Assembly (NCBI GenBank): GCA_964369185.1
Contig: CAYJEN010000046.1
Coordinates: 1-12,163 of the forward strand
Source of the DNA: CAYJAZ01 sp964369185
GTDB lineage: Bacteria; Desulfobacterota; Desulfovibrionia; Desulfovibrionales; Desulfovibrionaceae
Length of the DNA: 12,163 nt
Direction of reading: 5' to 3'
This document shows positions 6,946 to 12,163 of this stretch, one piece after another. The notes under the pieces were generated by a model. The model did not search any database, had not been told where the DNA came from, and saw nothing but the letters and a program-made list of their open reading frames with translations. Within the stretch, counting starts at the first letter, position 1. Every line of letters begins with the position of its first letter. The position numbers and the translations under genes are program-made.

Positions 6946-7152
6946 AATTAACCTCAGAAAAAATTAAAATTTTTTTGATAGTGTTTCTTTACTTGACTTC
7001 TTTAACTATTACGAGCTATTTTCAAATTGCTTAAGGGGTAAAGTAAAATTTTTTGCAAATTTATTTTATGAAAAAACTATAACGCATTTTTTTTTGTTCG
7101 TCTACTCTTTCAAGACGGTTTTTTAAAAAAAGAATAAACAGAGGATAAAACT
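6946..7152. other. Divergent motA/typA intergenic region
   Basis: This 207-base AT-rich gap holds the start regions of two divergent units. Toward typA, two weak sigma-70-like candidates are visible: TTGACT at 6993-6998 with TATTTT at 7017-7022 (18-base spacer), and TTGCAA at 7053-7058 with TATAAC at 7078-7083 (19-base spacer). Neither is strong. Toward motA no convincing sigma-70, sigma-28 or sigma-54 promoter was found; a -24/-12 site is excluded because suitable GG/GC pairs are missing on that strand. A run of nine T sits at 7087-7095. Confidence 0.45.
7141..7145 (+). promoter_or_regulatory. Ribosome binding site supporting the typA TTG start
   Basis: GAGGA lies 7 bases before the TTG at 7153. 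No ATG or GTG is available before the conserved RNIAIIAHVDHGKTT, so this site supports TTG as the true start. Confidence 0.7.
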
Positions 7153-8982
7153 TTGAATACATTCACTAAAAATGAAAAAATTAGAAACATTGCCATCATT
7201 GCACACGTTGATCATGGTAAAACAACACTTGTTGACGCAATGTTCAGACAAAGCGGAATTTACCGCGAAGATCAAGAAGGCGATGACCGTGTAATGGATA
7301 AGATGGATCTCGAACGCGAACGCGGAATCACCATTGCCGCTAAAAACTGTGCCGTTGTTCGTGGCGACGTTCGTATTAACATCATTGATACCCCAGGCCA
7401 CGCCGACTTCGGTGGTGAAGTTGAACGCGCACTTTCAATGGTTGACGGTGTTATCCTTCTTTGCGATGCATCAGAAGGCCCTCTTCCACAAACTCGCTTC
7501 GTTTTGAAAAAAACTTTAGACCTCAACCTTCCTGTTATCTCAGTTATCAATAAAATTGATAGAAAAGATGCAAGAGCTGACGAAGTTCTTTCAGAACTAT
7601 ACGACCTTTTCATCGACCTTGACGCAACTGATGAACAAGTTGAATTCCCTGTTCTCTACGCAATCGGTAGAAACGGCGTTGCTATGAAAAACATCGACGA
7701 CGAACAAATCAACCTCGATCCTCTCTTTGATACTATCCTCGAACATATCCCTGCACCTAGCTACGATGCAAGCGAACCTTTCCAAATGCTTGTGGCTGAT
7801 CTTGACTATTCTGACTATCTTGGAAGACTTGCTATCGGGCGTATTCGTCACGGTGTTGCACGCACAAAAGAAAACTTTATTTGTATTACTGAAGATGGTT
7901 CACACAAATCACTCCGAGCAACTAAACTTCAAGTTTATTCAGGTCTTAGCCTTACAGACGTTGAAGAAGCTTTCCCTGGTGACATTGTTGTTATGGCAGG
8001 TATTGAAGATGCAACTATCGGTGATACCATCTGTACAAAAGAAAATCCACGTACAATCGAAAGAATTCGCGTTGATGAGCCAACAGTTGCTATGCGCTTT
8101 GGTATAAATACATCACCTCTTGCCGGCCGTGAAGGAAAGATTGTTCAATCCCGTAAAATTCGTGAAAGACTTGATAAAGAAATGCTTACCAACGTCGCTA
8201 TTAAGGTTGAGGACTCAACCGAAAAAGAAACCTTCCTTGTAAAAGGACGTGGTGAATTCCAAATGGCTATTTTAGTTGAAACTATGCGCCGTGAAGGATT
8301 CGAGCTTACTGTTGGTAGACCTCAAGTTATTTTCAAAGAAGAAAATGGCGTACTCCTTGAGCCAATCGAAGATTTACATGTAGACTGTGATGAAGTTTTC
8401 ATGGGTATTGTAACTGAAAAAGTTTCAATTCGTAAAGGCCGTATGGTATCTTGCATCAACAATGGTACAGGTCGTGTACGTTTGACCTACTCAGTGCCTG
8501 CACGAGCTCTTATTGGCTACAGAGATGAATTCCTTACCGATACCAAAGGTACTGGAATTATGAACTCTTCTTTTGCCGGTTATGAAGAACACAGAGGTGA
8601 ATTCTCTTCACGTCTTACAGGTTCATTAGTTGCTGACAGAAACGGTGACGCTGTTGCTTATGGTCTTTATAACCTTGAACCACGTGGTGAACTTTTTGTT
8701 GTTCCTGGTGAGCCTCTCTACGAAGGACGTATCATCGGTGAACATAACCGTGAAAACGATCTTGATGTTAACGGTTCTAAAGAAAAGAAACTTACAAACA
8801 TGCGTGCTTCCGGTAAAGATGAAAACGTTCAACTTACTCCGGTTCGTCCTATGACCCTTGAAAGAGCTTTACACTTCGTAAAAGATGACGAATGCGTTGA
8901 AGTAACTCCTTTCTCAATCAGACTAAGAAAAACGGTGCTTACAGCTCAAGATCGCTACTCCAGCAAGAAAAAAGCTAAGTAA
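7153..8982 (+). CDS. typA: TypA/BipA, ribosome-binding translational GTPase
   Basis: TypA/BipA is an EF-G-like GTPase that binds the 70S ribosome. It helps large-subunit assembly and growth under cold and other stress. The 609-residue product matches the family length (about 607). The G1 motif AHVDHGKTT is at 17-25, the switch I RERGITI at 55-61, the G3 DTPGH at 79-83 and the G4 NKID at 133-136. EF-G-like beta-barrel, III and V domains follow. The TypA-specific C-terminal domain contains RALIGYRDEFLTDTKGTG and ends in Lys-rich residues. The start is TTG with GAGGA 7 bases upstream. Codons such as AAC, ATC, GAC and CGT look more frequent here than in neighbours, as expected for a well-expressed gene. 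It stands alone on the plus strand and ends at a hairpin 21 bases after the stop. Confidence 0.97.
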   Translation: MNTFTKNEKIRNIAIIAHVDHGKTTLVDAMFRQSGIYREDQEGDDRVMDKMDLERERGITIAAKNCAVVRGDVRINIIDTPGHADFGGEVERALSMVDGVILLCDASEGPLPQTRFVLKKTLDLNLPVISVINKIDRKDARADEVLSELYDLFIDLDATDEQVEFPVLYAIGRNGVAMKNIDDEQINLDPLFDTILEHIPAPSYDASEPFQMLVADLDYSDYLGRLAIGRIRHGVARTKENFICITEDGSHKSLRATKLQVYSGLSLTDVEEAFPGDIVVMAGIEDATIGDTICTKENPRTIERIRVDEPTVAMRFGINTSPLAGREGKIVQSRKIRERLDKEMLTNVAIKVEDSTEKETFLVKGRGEFQMAILVETMRREGFELTVGRPQVIFKEENGVLLEPIEDLHVDCDEVFMGIVTEKVSIRKGRMVSCINNGTGRVRLTYSVPARALIGYRDEFLTDTKGTGIMNSSFAGYEEHRGEFSSRLTGSLVADRNGDAVAYGLYNLEPRGELFVVPGEPLYEGRIIGEHNRENDLDVNGSKEKKLTNMRASGKDENVQLTPVRPMTLERALHFVKDDECVEVTPFSIRLRKTVLTAQDRYSSKKKAK

Positions 8983-9003
8983 ATTTTTATCTTTTTTGAT
9001 TTT

Positions 9004-9036
9004 GGCGACCAAAGAGAGTAATACTCTTTGGTCGCC
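9004..9036 (+). terminator. Hairpin terminator of typA
   Basis: A perfect 13-bp stem: GGCGACCAAAGAG at 9004-9016 and its complement at 9024-9036, with a 7-base loop. It begins 21 bases after the typA stop. The following bases (TTATATCTTT) are only partly T-rich, so the U-tract is weak, but the stem is strong and no plus-strand gene follows closely. Confidence 0.75.
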
Positions 9037-9154
9037 TTATATCTTTGGCTCTTCCTCGTTAGAAAGTAATAAAAATTTATAAAAAATTTTTTCGTGTGTC
9101 TTCAAGATAAGGAACTTTTTTTATTTTATAGAATTTTAGGTAGATTTAAAAAGT

Positions 9155-9191
9155 AAAGTCCCAAGCCGTTTTAAGAACGATTTGGGACTTT
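9155..9191 (-). terminator. Hairpin terminator after the tRNA gene
   Basis: A 10-bp perfect outer stem (AAAGTCCCAA at 9155-9164 with its complement at 9182-9191) encloses a second 4-bp stem (CGTT/AACG). It lies 14 bases past the tRNA 3' end in the direction of minus-strand transcription and is followed on that strand by ACTTTTTAAAT. The mixed T tract on the other side means it could also catch plus-strand readthrough from typA. Confidence 0.7.
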
Positions 9192-9205
9192 GTAATTTTC
9201 TTTGG

Positions 9206-9281
9206 TGGTGGACCCACAAGGATTTGAACCTTGGACCGATCGGTTATGAGCCGAGTGCTCTGCCAACTGAGCTATGAGTCC
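9206..9281 (-). tRNA. tRNA with CAU anticodon (elongator Met or Ile2)
   Basis: A full 76-base cloverleaf with encoded CCA. The acceptor stem GGACTCA pairs with TGGGTCC (one G-U pair). The D arm is GCTC-AGTTGGCA-GAGC. The anticodon loop is CTCATAA, with CAT at plus positions 9246-9248. The variable loop is 5 bases. The T arm is CAAGG-TTCAAAT-CCTTG. It is not the initiator: pair 1-72 is G-C and the anticodon stem lacks three G-C pairs. CAU is read either as elongator Met or, after lysidine modification by TilS, as Ile (AUA). The C4-G69 pair and the GGCTCATAACC anticodon arm recall Ile2 tRNAs, so I leave the identity open. The outermost anticodon-stem pair (27-43) is a C-U mismatch. Confidence 0.95.
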
Positions 9282-9287
9282 ACACAT

Positions 9288-9303
9288 GAGTTCTTCAGAA
9301 CTC
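9288..9303. repeat. 16-base inverted repeat in the tRNA leader
   Basis: GAGTTCTTCAGAACTC, a perfect inverted repeat (7-base arms, 2-base centre, or 6-bp stem with a TTCA loop). It sits between the predicted tRNA transcription start (about 9305) and the mature 5' end at 9281. It could fold as a 5' cap hairpin on the precursor, or be a protein site. Its function is unknown. Confidence 0.55.
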
Positions 9304-9311
9304 GAAAAAAG

Positions 9312-9340
9312 AAAATAGTAAATTTTTTTTAAATTGTCAA
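9312..9340 (-). promoter_or_regulatory. Sigma-70 promoter for the tRNA gene
   Basis: On the minus strand a perfect -35 TTGACA (plus positions 9335-9340) is followed after 17 bases by TATTTT (9312-9317). Transcription would start near 9305, about 24 bases before the tRNA. The -35 and spacing are ideal; the -10 is moderate. Confidence 0.6.
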
Positions 9341-9432
9341 GCAAATAAAATAGCCTTTTAAAAAAACAAAATTTCTTTATTTTTTTAATAAAACACTTTA
9401 CTTTTATTCCATATATGCGTAAAATTATTTAT

Positions 9433-9460
9433 TAGAAAATATACAGTGAAAAAATATAAC
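9433..9460 (+). promoter_or_regulatory. Weak promoter candidate for the diguanylate cyclase gene
   Basis: TATAAC at 9455-9460 is a fair -10, but the matching -35 (TTAGAA, 9432-9437, 17-base spacer) is poor. The region 9341-9534 is very AT-rich, so chance matches are common. No -24/-12 site is present on this strand. The leader to the TTG start would be about 65-70 bases. Confidence 0.25.
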
Positions 9461-9476
9461 TTTATCTCACTACAAT

Positions 9477-9488
9477 TTAAGTACTTAA
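9477..9488. repeat. 12-base perfect palindrome upstream of the cyclase gene
   Basis: TTAAGTACTTAA is self-complementary over 12 bases and followed by a run of T. It lies 46 bases before the TTG start, just after the -10 candidate, so it could be an operator or a leader hairpin. Chance is possible in such AT-rich DNA. Confidence 0.35.
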
Positions 9489-9522
9489 GTTTTTTCTTCT
9501 TTTCATTTGCATCACTAACTTC

Positions 9523-9527
9523 AGAGG
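9523..9527 (+). promoter_or_regulatory. Ribosome binding site supporting the cyclase TTG start
   Basis: AGAGG lies 7 bases before the TTG at 9535, the only start that keeps the whole first membrane helix. Confidence 0.65.
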
Positions 9528-9534
9528 TAGTACC

Positions 9535-11445
9535 TTGAAAGACTCTATCTATAAGCTAAGAAATATAAAATATTTACTTGTTATTCTACTTCTCATCGCT
9601 TGGCTTGTAACTTCTGCTACATTTTTTATTTTACAGATGAATAATGAAGAAGTTCAAGATTTTGAGTCAACACTAACATCTGTTGCACACAATAACGCTA
9701 ACGCGGTAGAAATTCTTTTTCAAAAATATATCAACTTTCTTAAAATAACAGGCGATTTTTCAAAAAATTCTGGCTATAAACACGTTGACTTTGAAGCAGC
9801 ACTCAACAATCTTGTTTTATTAGAAGATTTTTCTCAAGTTGCTGTTGTTCTTCCAAACGGAGGCTCATACATCACCAATGGTGAAAAAATATCTATTGCT
9901 GATTACCACTTTACACCTGAAATGCAAAGTAAAGAAACATATATCACCAATGTTTATTATGATAAATACGCTCAAACAGATGTTGTTGCTATAAATATTC
10001 CACTTCTTGATGAAGAAAATAACCTTATTGCATATATTGTGGGCATTGTTACCACTGAAAATCTTTCAGAAAGTTTTAATGCTATTTTTTATGATCTTGG
10101 CGGCTATTATCACGTAATTGACTCACATGGAAAATATGTTGCGGCAAGCAATGCAAAAAATATGATTGCTATGGATGTTCTTTTCCATGAAGCTTTTAGT
10201 GTCATTGACCTTGTAGATGGCTATAAAATTGAAGATTTATTGGGATCATTTAAAAATAGAACTGAAGGTCTTACAAGGTATGTAGCGGGTGATCAGGAAA
10301 GAGTAGCCTACTACTCTCCAATAGATATAAATAATTGGATAATGTACTCTGTTGTTCCGCAAGAACTTATTGCAGAAGAAATAAATAATGATTTAAAAAC
10401 TACCGTTCTTGCTGTATTAAATATTTCAGCTATTTTCATTATTTTAATTTTTTGGGTTTATCGCTCGCAAAGAGGTCTTAAAAGATACGCTGAAATTAGT
10501 GAAAAGAACTTCAGATTTGTTTCTGAGCAAACTAATAAATTTATTCTTGAATGGGACTTCGCAAGTGACCAAGTAAAAGTTACCGGCAAACTTAAAGAAA
10601 TTTTTAATCGCGAACAATCAGTATTATCAATATCAAACGAAGTTTTCCATCAATTTATCCACCCAGATGACCTTCAAACTGCGCGTGAACACTTAGAACA
10701 GTTAAAACACGGTAAGAAAATTTCAGATGTAAAAGTTCGTGTAGAACATAATGATGGGCACTTTGTTTGGTGCATCTTTTCCGCTGTGCCTATTTCATCC
10801 GGTATAAAAGGAAAAATTTACGATAAAGCACTAGGATTCATGGAAGATATAGATGCTCAAGAAAGAGAAGCCGCACTATTAAAAATGAAATCAGAACTTG
10901 ATTCTCTTACACACATTTACAATAAAGGTACTACTGAATATCTTATCGATAAGATTATTACTAGTTCAAAAGTTGACGTCCATCAACATACTCTAATAAT
11001 TATTGATTTAGATAATTTTAAGCAGCTAAACGATACTTTTGGGCATCAATTTGGTGATGAAGTTATCAAGGAACTAGCTACTTTCCTAAAGAATTTATTC
11101 AGATCAAATGATATAGTAGGGCGAATCGGTGGAGATGAATTCTTCGTATTTATGCGAGATACAACCATTGAAAAAAGATTGGAAGAAAAATGTAATCAAA
11201 TACTTAAACAATTCCATAAGTTTTATGAAAAGAATGGAAAATCTGTTGAAATATCAGCAAGTATTGGCGTAGCCCTTTATCCTGAACATGGCACTATATA
11301 TAAAGAGTTATATCATAATGCTGATGTTGCCCTCTACTCCGCTAAAAAACACGGAAAAAATAATTATCAACTCTTCAACGGTAATACTGATATTAACTAT
11401 GTTTCACAAAGAACTGATATAGAAAGTTCAAAAAATAACCACTAA
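9535..11445 (+). CDS. Membrane diguanylate cyclase: dCACHE - PAS - GGDEF
   Basis: This protein should join two GTP into c-di-GMP in response to an extracytoplasmic signal. The 636-residue product has a first membrane helix (about 12-33) and a periplasmic dCACHE-like domain (about 38-282, ending with the typical NNWIMYSVVP strand). A second membrane helix follows (about 288-309), then a PAS fold (about 326-443, with FIHPDDL and a late GFMEDID) and a GGDEF domain (about 452-614). The active site is intact: DLDNFKQLNDTFGH (491-504) and GGDEF at 532-536. The inhibitory I-site RxxD is present as R523-S-N-D526, exactly 5 residues before GGDEF. There is no EAL or HD-GYP domain. The start is TTG with AGAGG 7 bases upstream. 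It is a single-gene unit convergent with the TetR gene. The ligand of the dCACHE domain cannot be read from sequence; amino acids or organic acids are usual for the fold. Confidence 0.93.
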   Translation: MKDSIYKLRNIKYLLVILLLIAWLVTSATFFILQMNNEEVQDFESTLTSVAHNNANAVEILFQKYINFLKITGDFSKNSGYKHVDFEAALNNLVLLEDFSQVAVVLPNGGSYITNGEKISIADYHFTPEMQSKETYITNVYYDKYAQTDVVAINIPLLDEENNLIAYIVGIVTTENLSESFNAIFYDLGGYYHVIDSHGKYVAASNAKNMIAMDVLFHEAFSVIDLVDGYKIEDLLGSFKNRTEGLTRYVAGDQERVAYYSPIDINNWIMYSVVPQELIAEEINNDLKTTVLAVLNISAIFIILIFWVYRSQRGLKRYAEISEKNFRFVSEQTNKFILEWDFASDQVKVTGKLKEIFNREQSVLSISNEVFHQFIHPDDLQTAREHLEQLKHGKKISDVKVRVEHNDGHFVWCIFSAVPISSGIKGKIYDKALGFMEDIDAQEREAALLKMKSELDSLTHIYNKGTTEYLIDKIITSSKVDVHQHTLIIIDLDNFKQLNDTFGHQFGDEVIKELATFLKNLFRSNDIVGRIGGDEFFVFMRDTTIEKRLEEKCNQILKQFHKFYEKNGKSVEISASIGVALYPEHGTIYKELYHNADVALYSAKKHGKNNYQLFNGNTDINYVSQRTDIESSKNNH

Positions 11446-11462
11446 ATAGAATATATTAAAAG

Positions 11463-11500
11463 TTTAGGGAAAGCGTTACTATTAGTAAGCTTTCCCTAAA
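11463..11500. terminator. Bidirectional hairpin between convergent cyclase and TetR genes
   Basis: A long hairpin: 12-bp arms TTTAGGGAAAGC (11463-11474) and GCTTTCCCTAAA (11489-11500). A one-base bulge and a further 5-bp stem (TTACT/AGTAA) lie inside, with a 3-base loop. It begins 17 bases after the cyclase stop and lies 31 bases past the TetR stop. The U-tract is weak on both sides (CTTTTAAT on the minus strand), but position and stem strength fit a shared terminator. Confidence 0.75.
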
Positions 11501-11531
11501 ATATATCTACTGACTTATAACAATCGAAAAA

Positions 11532-12128
11532 TTACGCAGATAAACCTTTGACATAGTTATCAATAAATGTATGTGCGAGTGTACGTATTTCTTCTTTTTT
11601 TAGATTTTGCAATCTTTTTGTTAATCCAAGTTGACAAACTCCATGAACGCCTGCCCATAAAATTTGTGCAGAATCCAAAGCTTTTTTCTCATCACCATTA
11701 AAGTATGGTAGAAGAAGTTTTTCTACAGATCCAAGTATTCCATCCACTTTTTCTTGATACCAGTCCGGATAAGTTACCTCTTGTGGTAGGGTGTGCTCAT
11801 AAAGCGCTGACCAGCGATTATAGTTAGTATCTGCAAAATCAATATAAGTATCTGCTACGTCCTTAATTGTGCCAATAGGATTCTCTAAGGAACTGATTTT
11901 TTTTGTAAGCTCTAAAGACATTTCATCTAATGTGGCAGCATTAATGCTAAGAATTAGATGATCATGGCTTTCAAAGATGTTATAGATTGTACCAATTGTA
12001 TAGCCGATTGCTCTAGCAACTTTTCTTGCACTAAACTTATTAAATCCTTCAGTTGCTATAATGTTTTTTCCGGCTTCAACAGCCATTATTGTTTGTTCTT
12101 CGCGAGTATGATCACTTCTACGTGCCAT
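11532..12128 (-). CDS. TetR/AcrR-family transcriptional regulator
   Basis: TetR-family proteins are homodimeric, usually repressors, released from DNA by a small ligand. From the ATG at 12128 the product is 198 residues. It starts MARRSDHTREE, a normal TetR opening, with GGAG 6 bases upstream. The helix-turn-helix is at about 32-60 (FSARKVARAIGYTIGTIYNIF). The C-terminal ligand domain contains WAGVHG at 158-163, the signature of the WHG-type TetR C-terminal domain. An ATG four codons upstream (12140) overlaps the SD and has none of its own. A perfect palindrome 18 bases upstream of the chosen start is a likely self-operator. Its target genes are probably beyond the right edge or elsewhere. 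The ligand is unknown. Confidence 0.92.
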   Translation of the reverse strand: MARRSDHTREEQTIMAVEAGKNIIATEGFNKFSARKVARAIGYTIGTIYNIFESHDHLILSINAATLDEMSLELTKKISSLENPIGTIKDVADTYIDFADTNYNRWSALYEHTLPQEVTYPDWYQEKVDGILGSVEKLLLPYFNGDEKKALDSAQILWAGVHGVCQLGLTKRLQNLKKEEIRTLAHTFIDNYVKGLSA

Positions 12129-12134
12129 TAGGTT

Positions 12135-12138
12135 CTCC
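12135..12138 (-). promoter_or_regulatory. Ribosome binding site deciding the TetR start
   Basis: GGAG on the minus strand, 6 bases before the ATG at 12128. It overlaps the alternative ATG at 12140, which favours the 198-residue form. Confidence 0.7.
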
Positions 12139-12146
12139 ATATATAT

Positions 12147-12163
12147 TTATATCTCAGATATAA
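12147..12163. promoter_or_regulatory. Candidate TetR operator (17-base palindrome)
   Basis: TTATATCTCAGATATAA: two perfect 8-base half-sites around one central base, reaching the window edge. On the minus strand it overlaps a -10-like TATAAA just before the TetR gene, so a bound dimer would block transcription. Size and symmetry fit TetR-family operators. The sequence is AT-rich, but a perfect 8-base match at this place is unlikely to be chance. Confidence 0.65.

Noticed and set aside
6946..7040. Sigma-28 or sigma-54 promoter for motA
   Set aside because: TAAAG occurs on the minus strand but no GCCGATAA-like -10 at proper spacing, and there is no GG/GC pair for sigma-54.
7123..7851. Minus-strand open frames opposite typA
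   Set aside because: Shadows of the conserved TypA frame, with compositionally odd products and no translation signals.
9045..9154. Possible small RNA or short gene in the AT-rich stretch after typA
   Set aside because: No start codon with SD, no promoter and no stable fold beyond the two terminator hairpins that flank it.
9206..9281. Integration site (att) at the tRNA 3' end
   Set aside because: tRNA 3' ends are common integration sites, but no repeat of the tRNA end, integrase or phage gene is present in the window.
12126..12140. TetR start at the ATG at 12140
   Set aside because: It has no SD of its own and overlaps the GGAG that serves the ATG at 12128.

Overview
The window is AT-rich bacterial chromosome with a motility-centred gene set. 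The conserved proteins (FliG, FliI, PomA/PomB-type stators, TypA) and the run of small co-directional genes beside them look most like a flagellated Desulfovibrionaceae-type member of Desulfobacterota (former Deltaproteobacteria) with low GC. That placement rests on my recollection of family sequences, not on a search, and is moderate confidence only.

Layout. Bases 1-6945 are all on the minus strand, as two consecutive transcription units. The upstream unit reads motA - motB - pilZ - small unknown gene - ssb (6945 down to 4013), with gaps of 19-32 bases and a Shine-Dalgarno sequence (SD) before each gene. The downstream unit reads fliG - fliH - fliI - (fliJ start codon at the window edge). 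It is preceded in the ssb-fliG gap by a near-consensus sigma-54 (-24/-12) promoter, so the switch/export genes look separately controlled. A 207-base divergent gap separates motA from typA (bipA), which runs on the plus strand and ends at a strong hairpin. Next, on the minus strand, is a tRNA with a CAU anticodon (elongator Met or lysidine-type Ile2), with its own promoter and terminator hairpin. After an AT-rich gap comes a plus-strand membrane diguanylate cyclase (dCACHE-PAS-GGDEF). It converges through a shared hairpin on a minus-strand TetR regulator, which has a perfect 17-base palindrome directly upstream of its start at the right edge.

How the parts fit. MotA/MotB form the stator that drives the rotor through FliG. 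FliH and FliI, with FliJ presumably next, power flagellar type III export. The PilZ protein directly behind MotB keeps both c-di-GMP binding motifs, and the diguanylate cyclase keeps its active site and its inhibitory I-site. The window therefore holds both a c-di-GMP producer and a c-di-GMP receptor placed beside the stator genes, which suggests c-di-GMP control of motor output. The unknown 124-residue protein between pilZ and ssb is the best candidate for something undescribed. Other oddities are a roughly 220-residue acidic tail on FliH, fliG without an adjacent fliF, ssb inside a motility operon, and TTG starts on typA and the cyclase gene.

No CRISPR array, insertion sequence, phage gene or other mobile element was seen.
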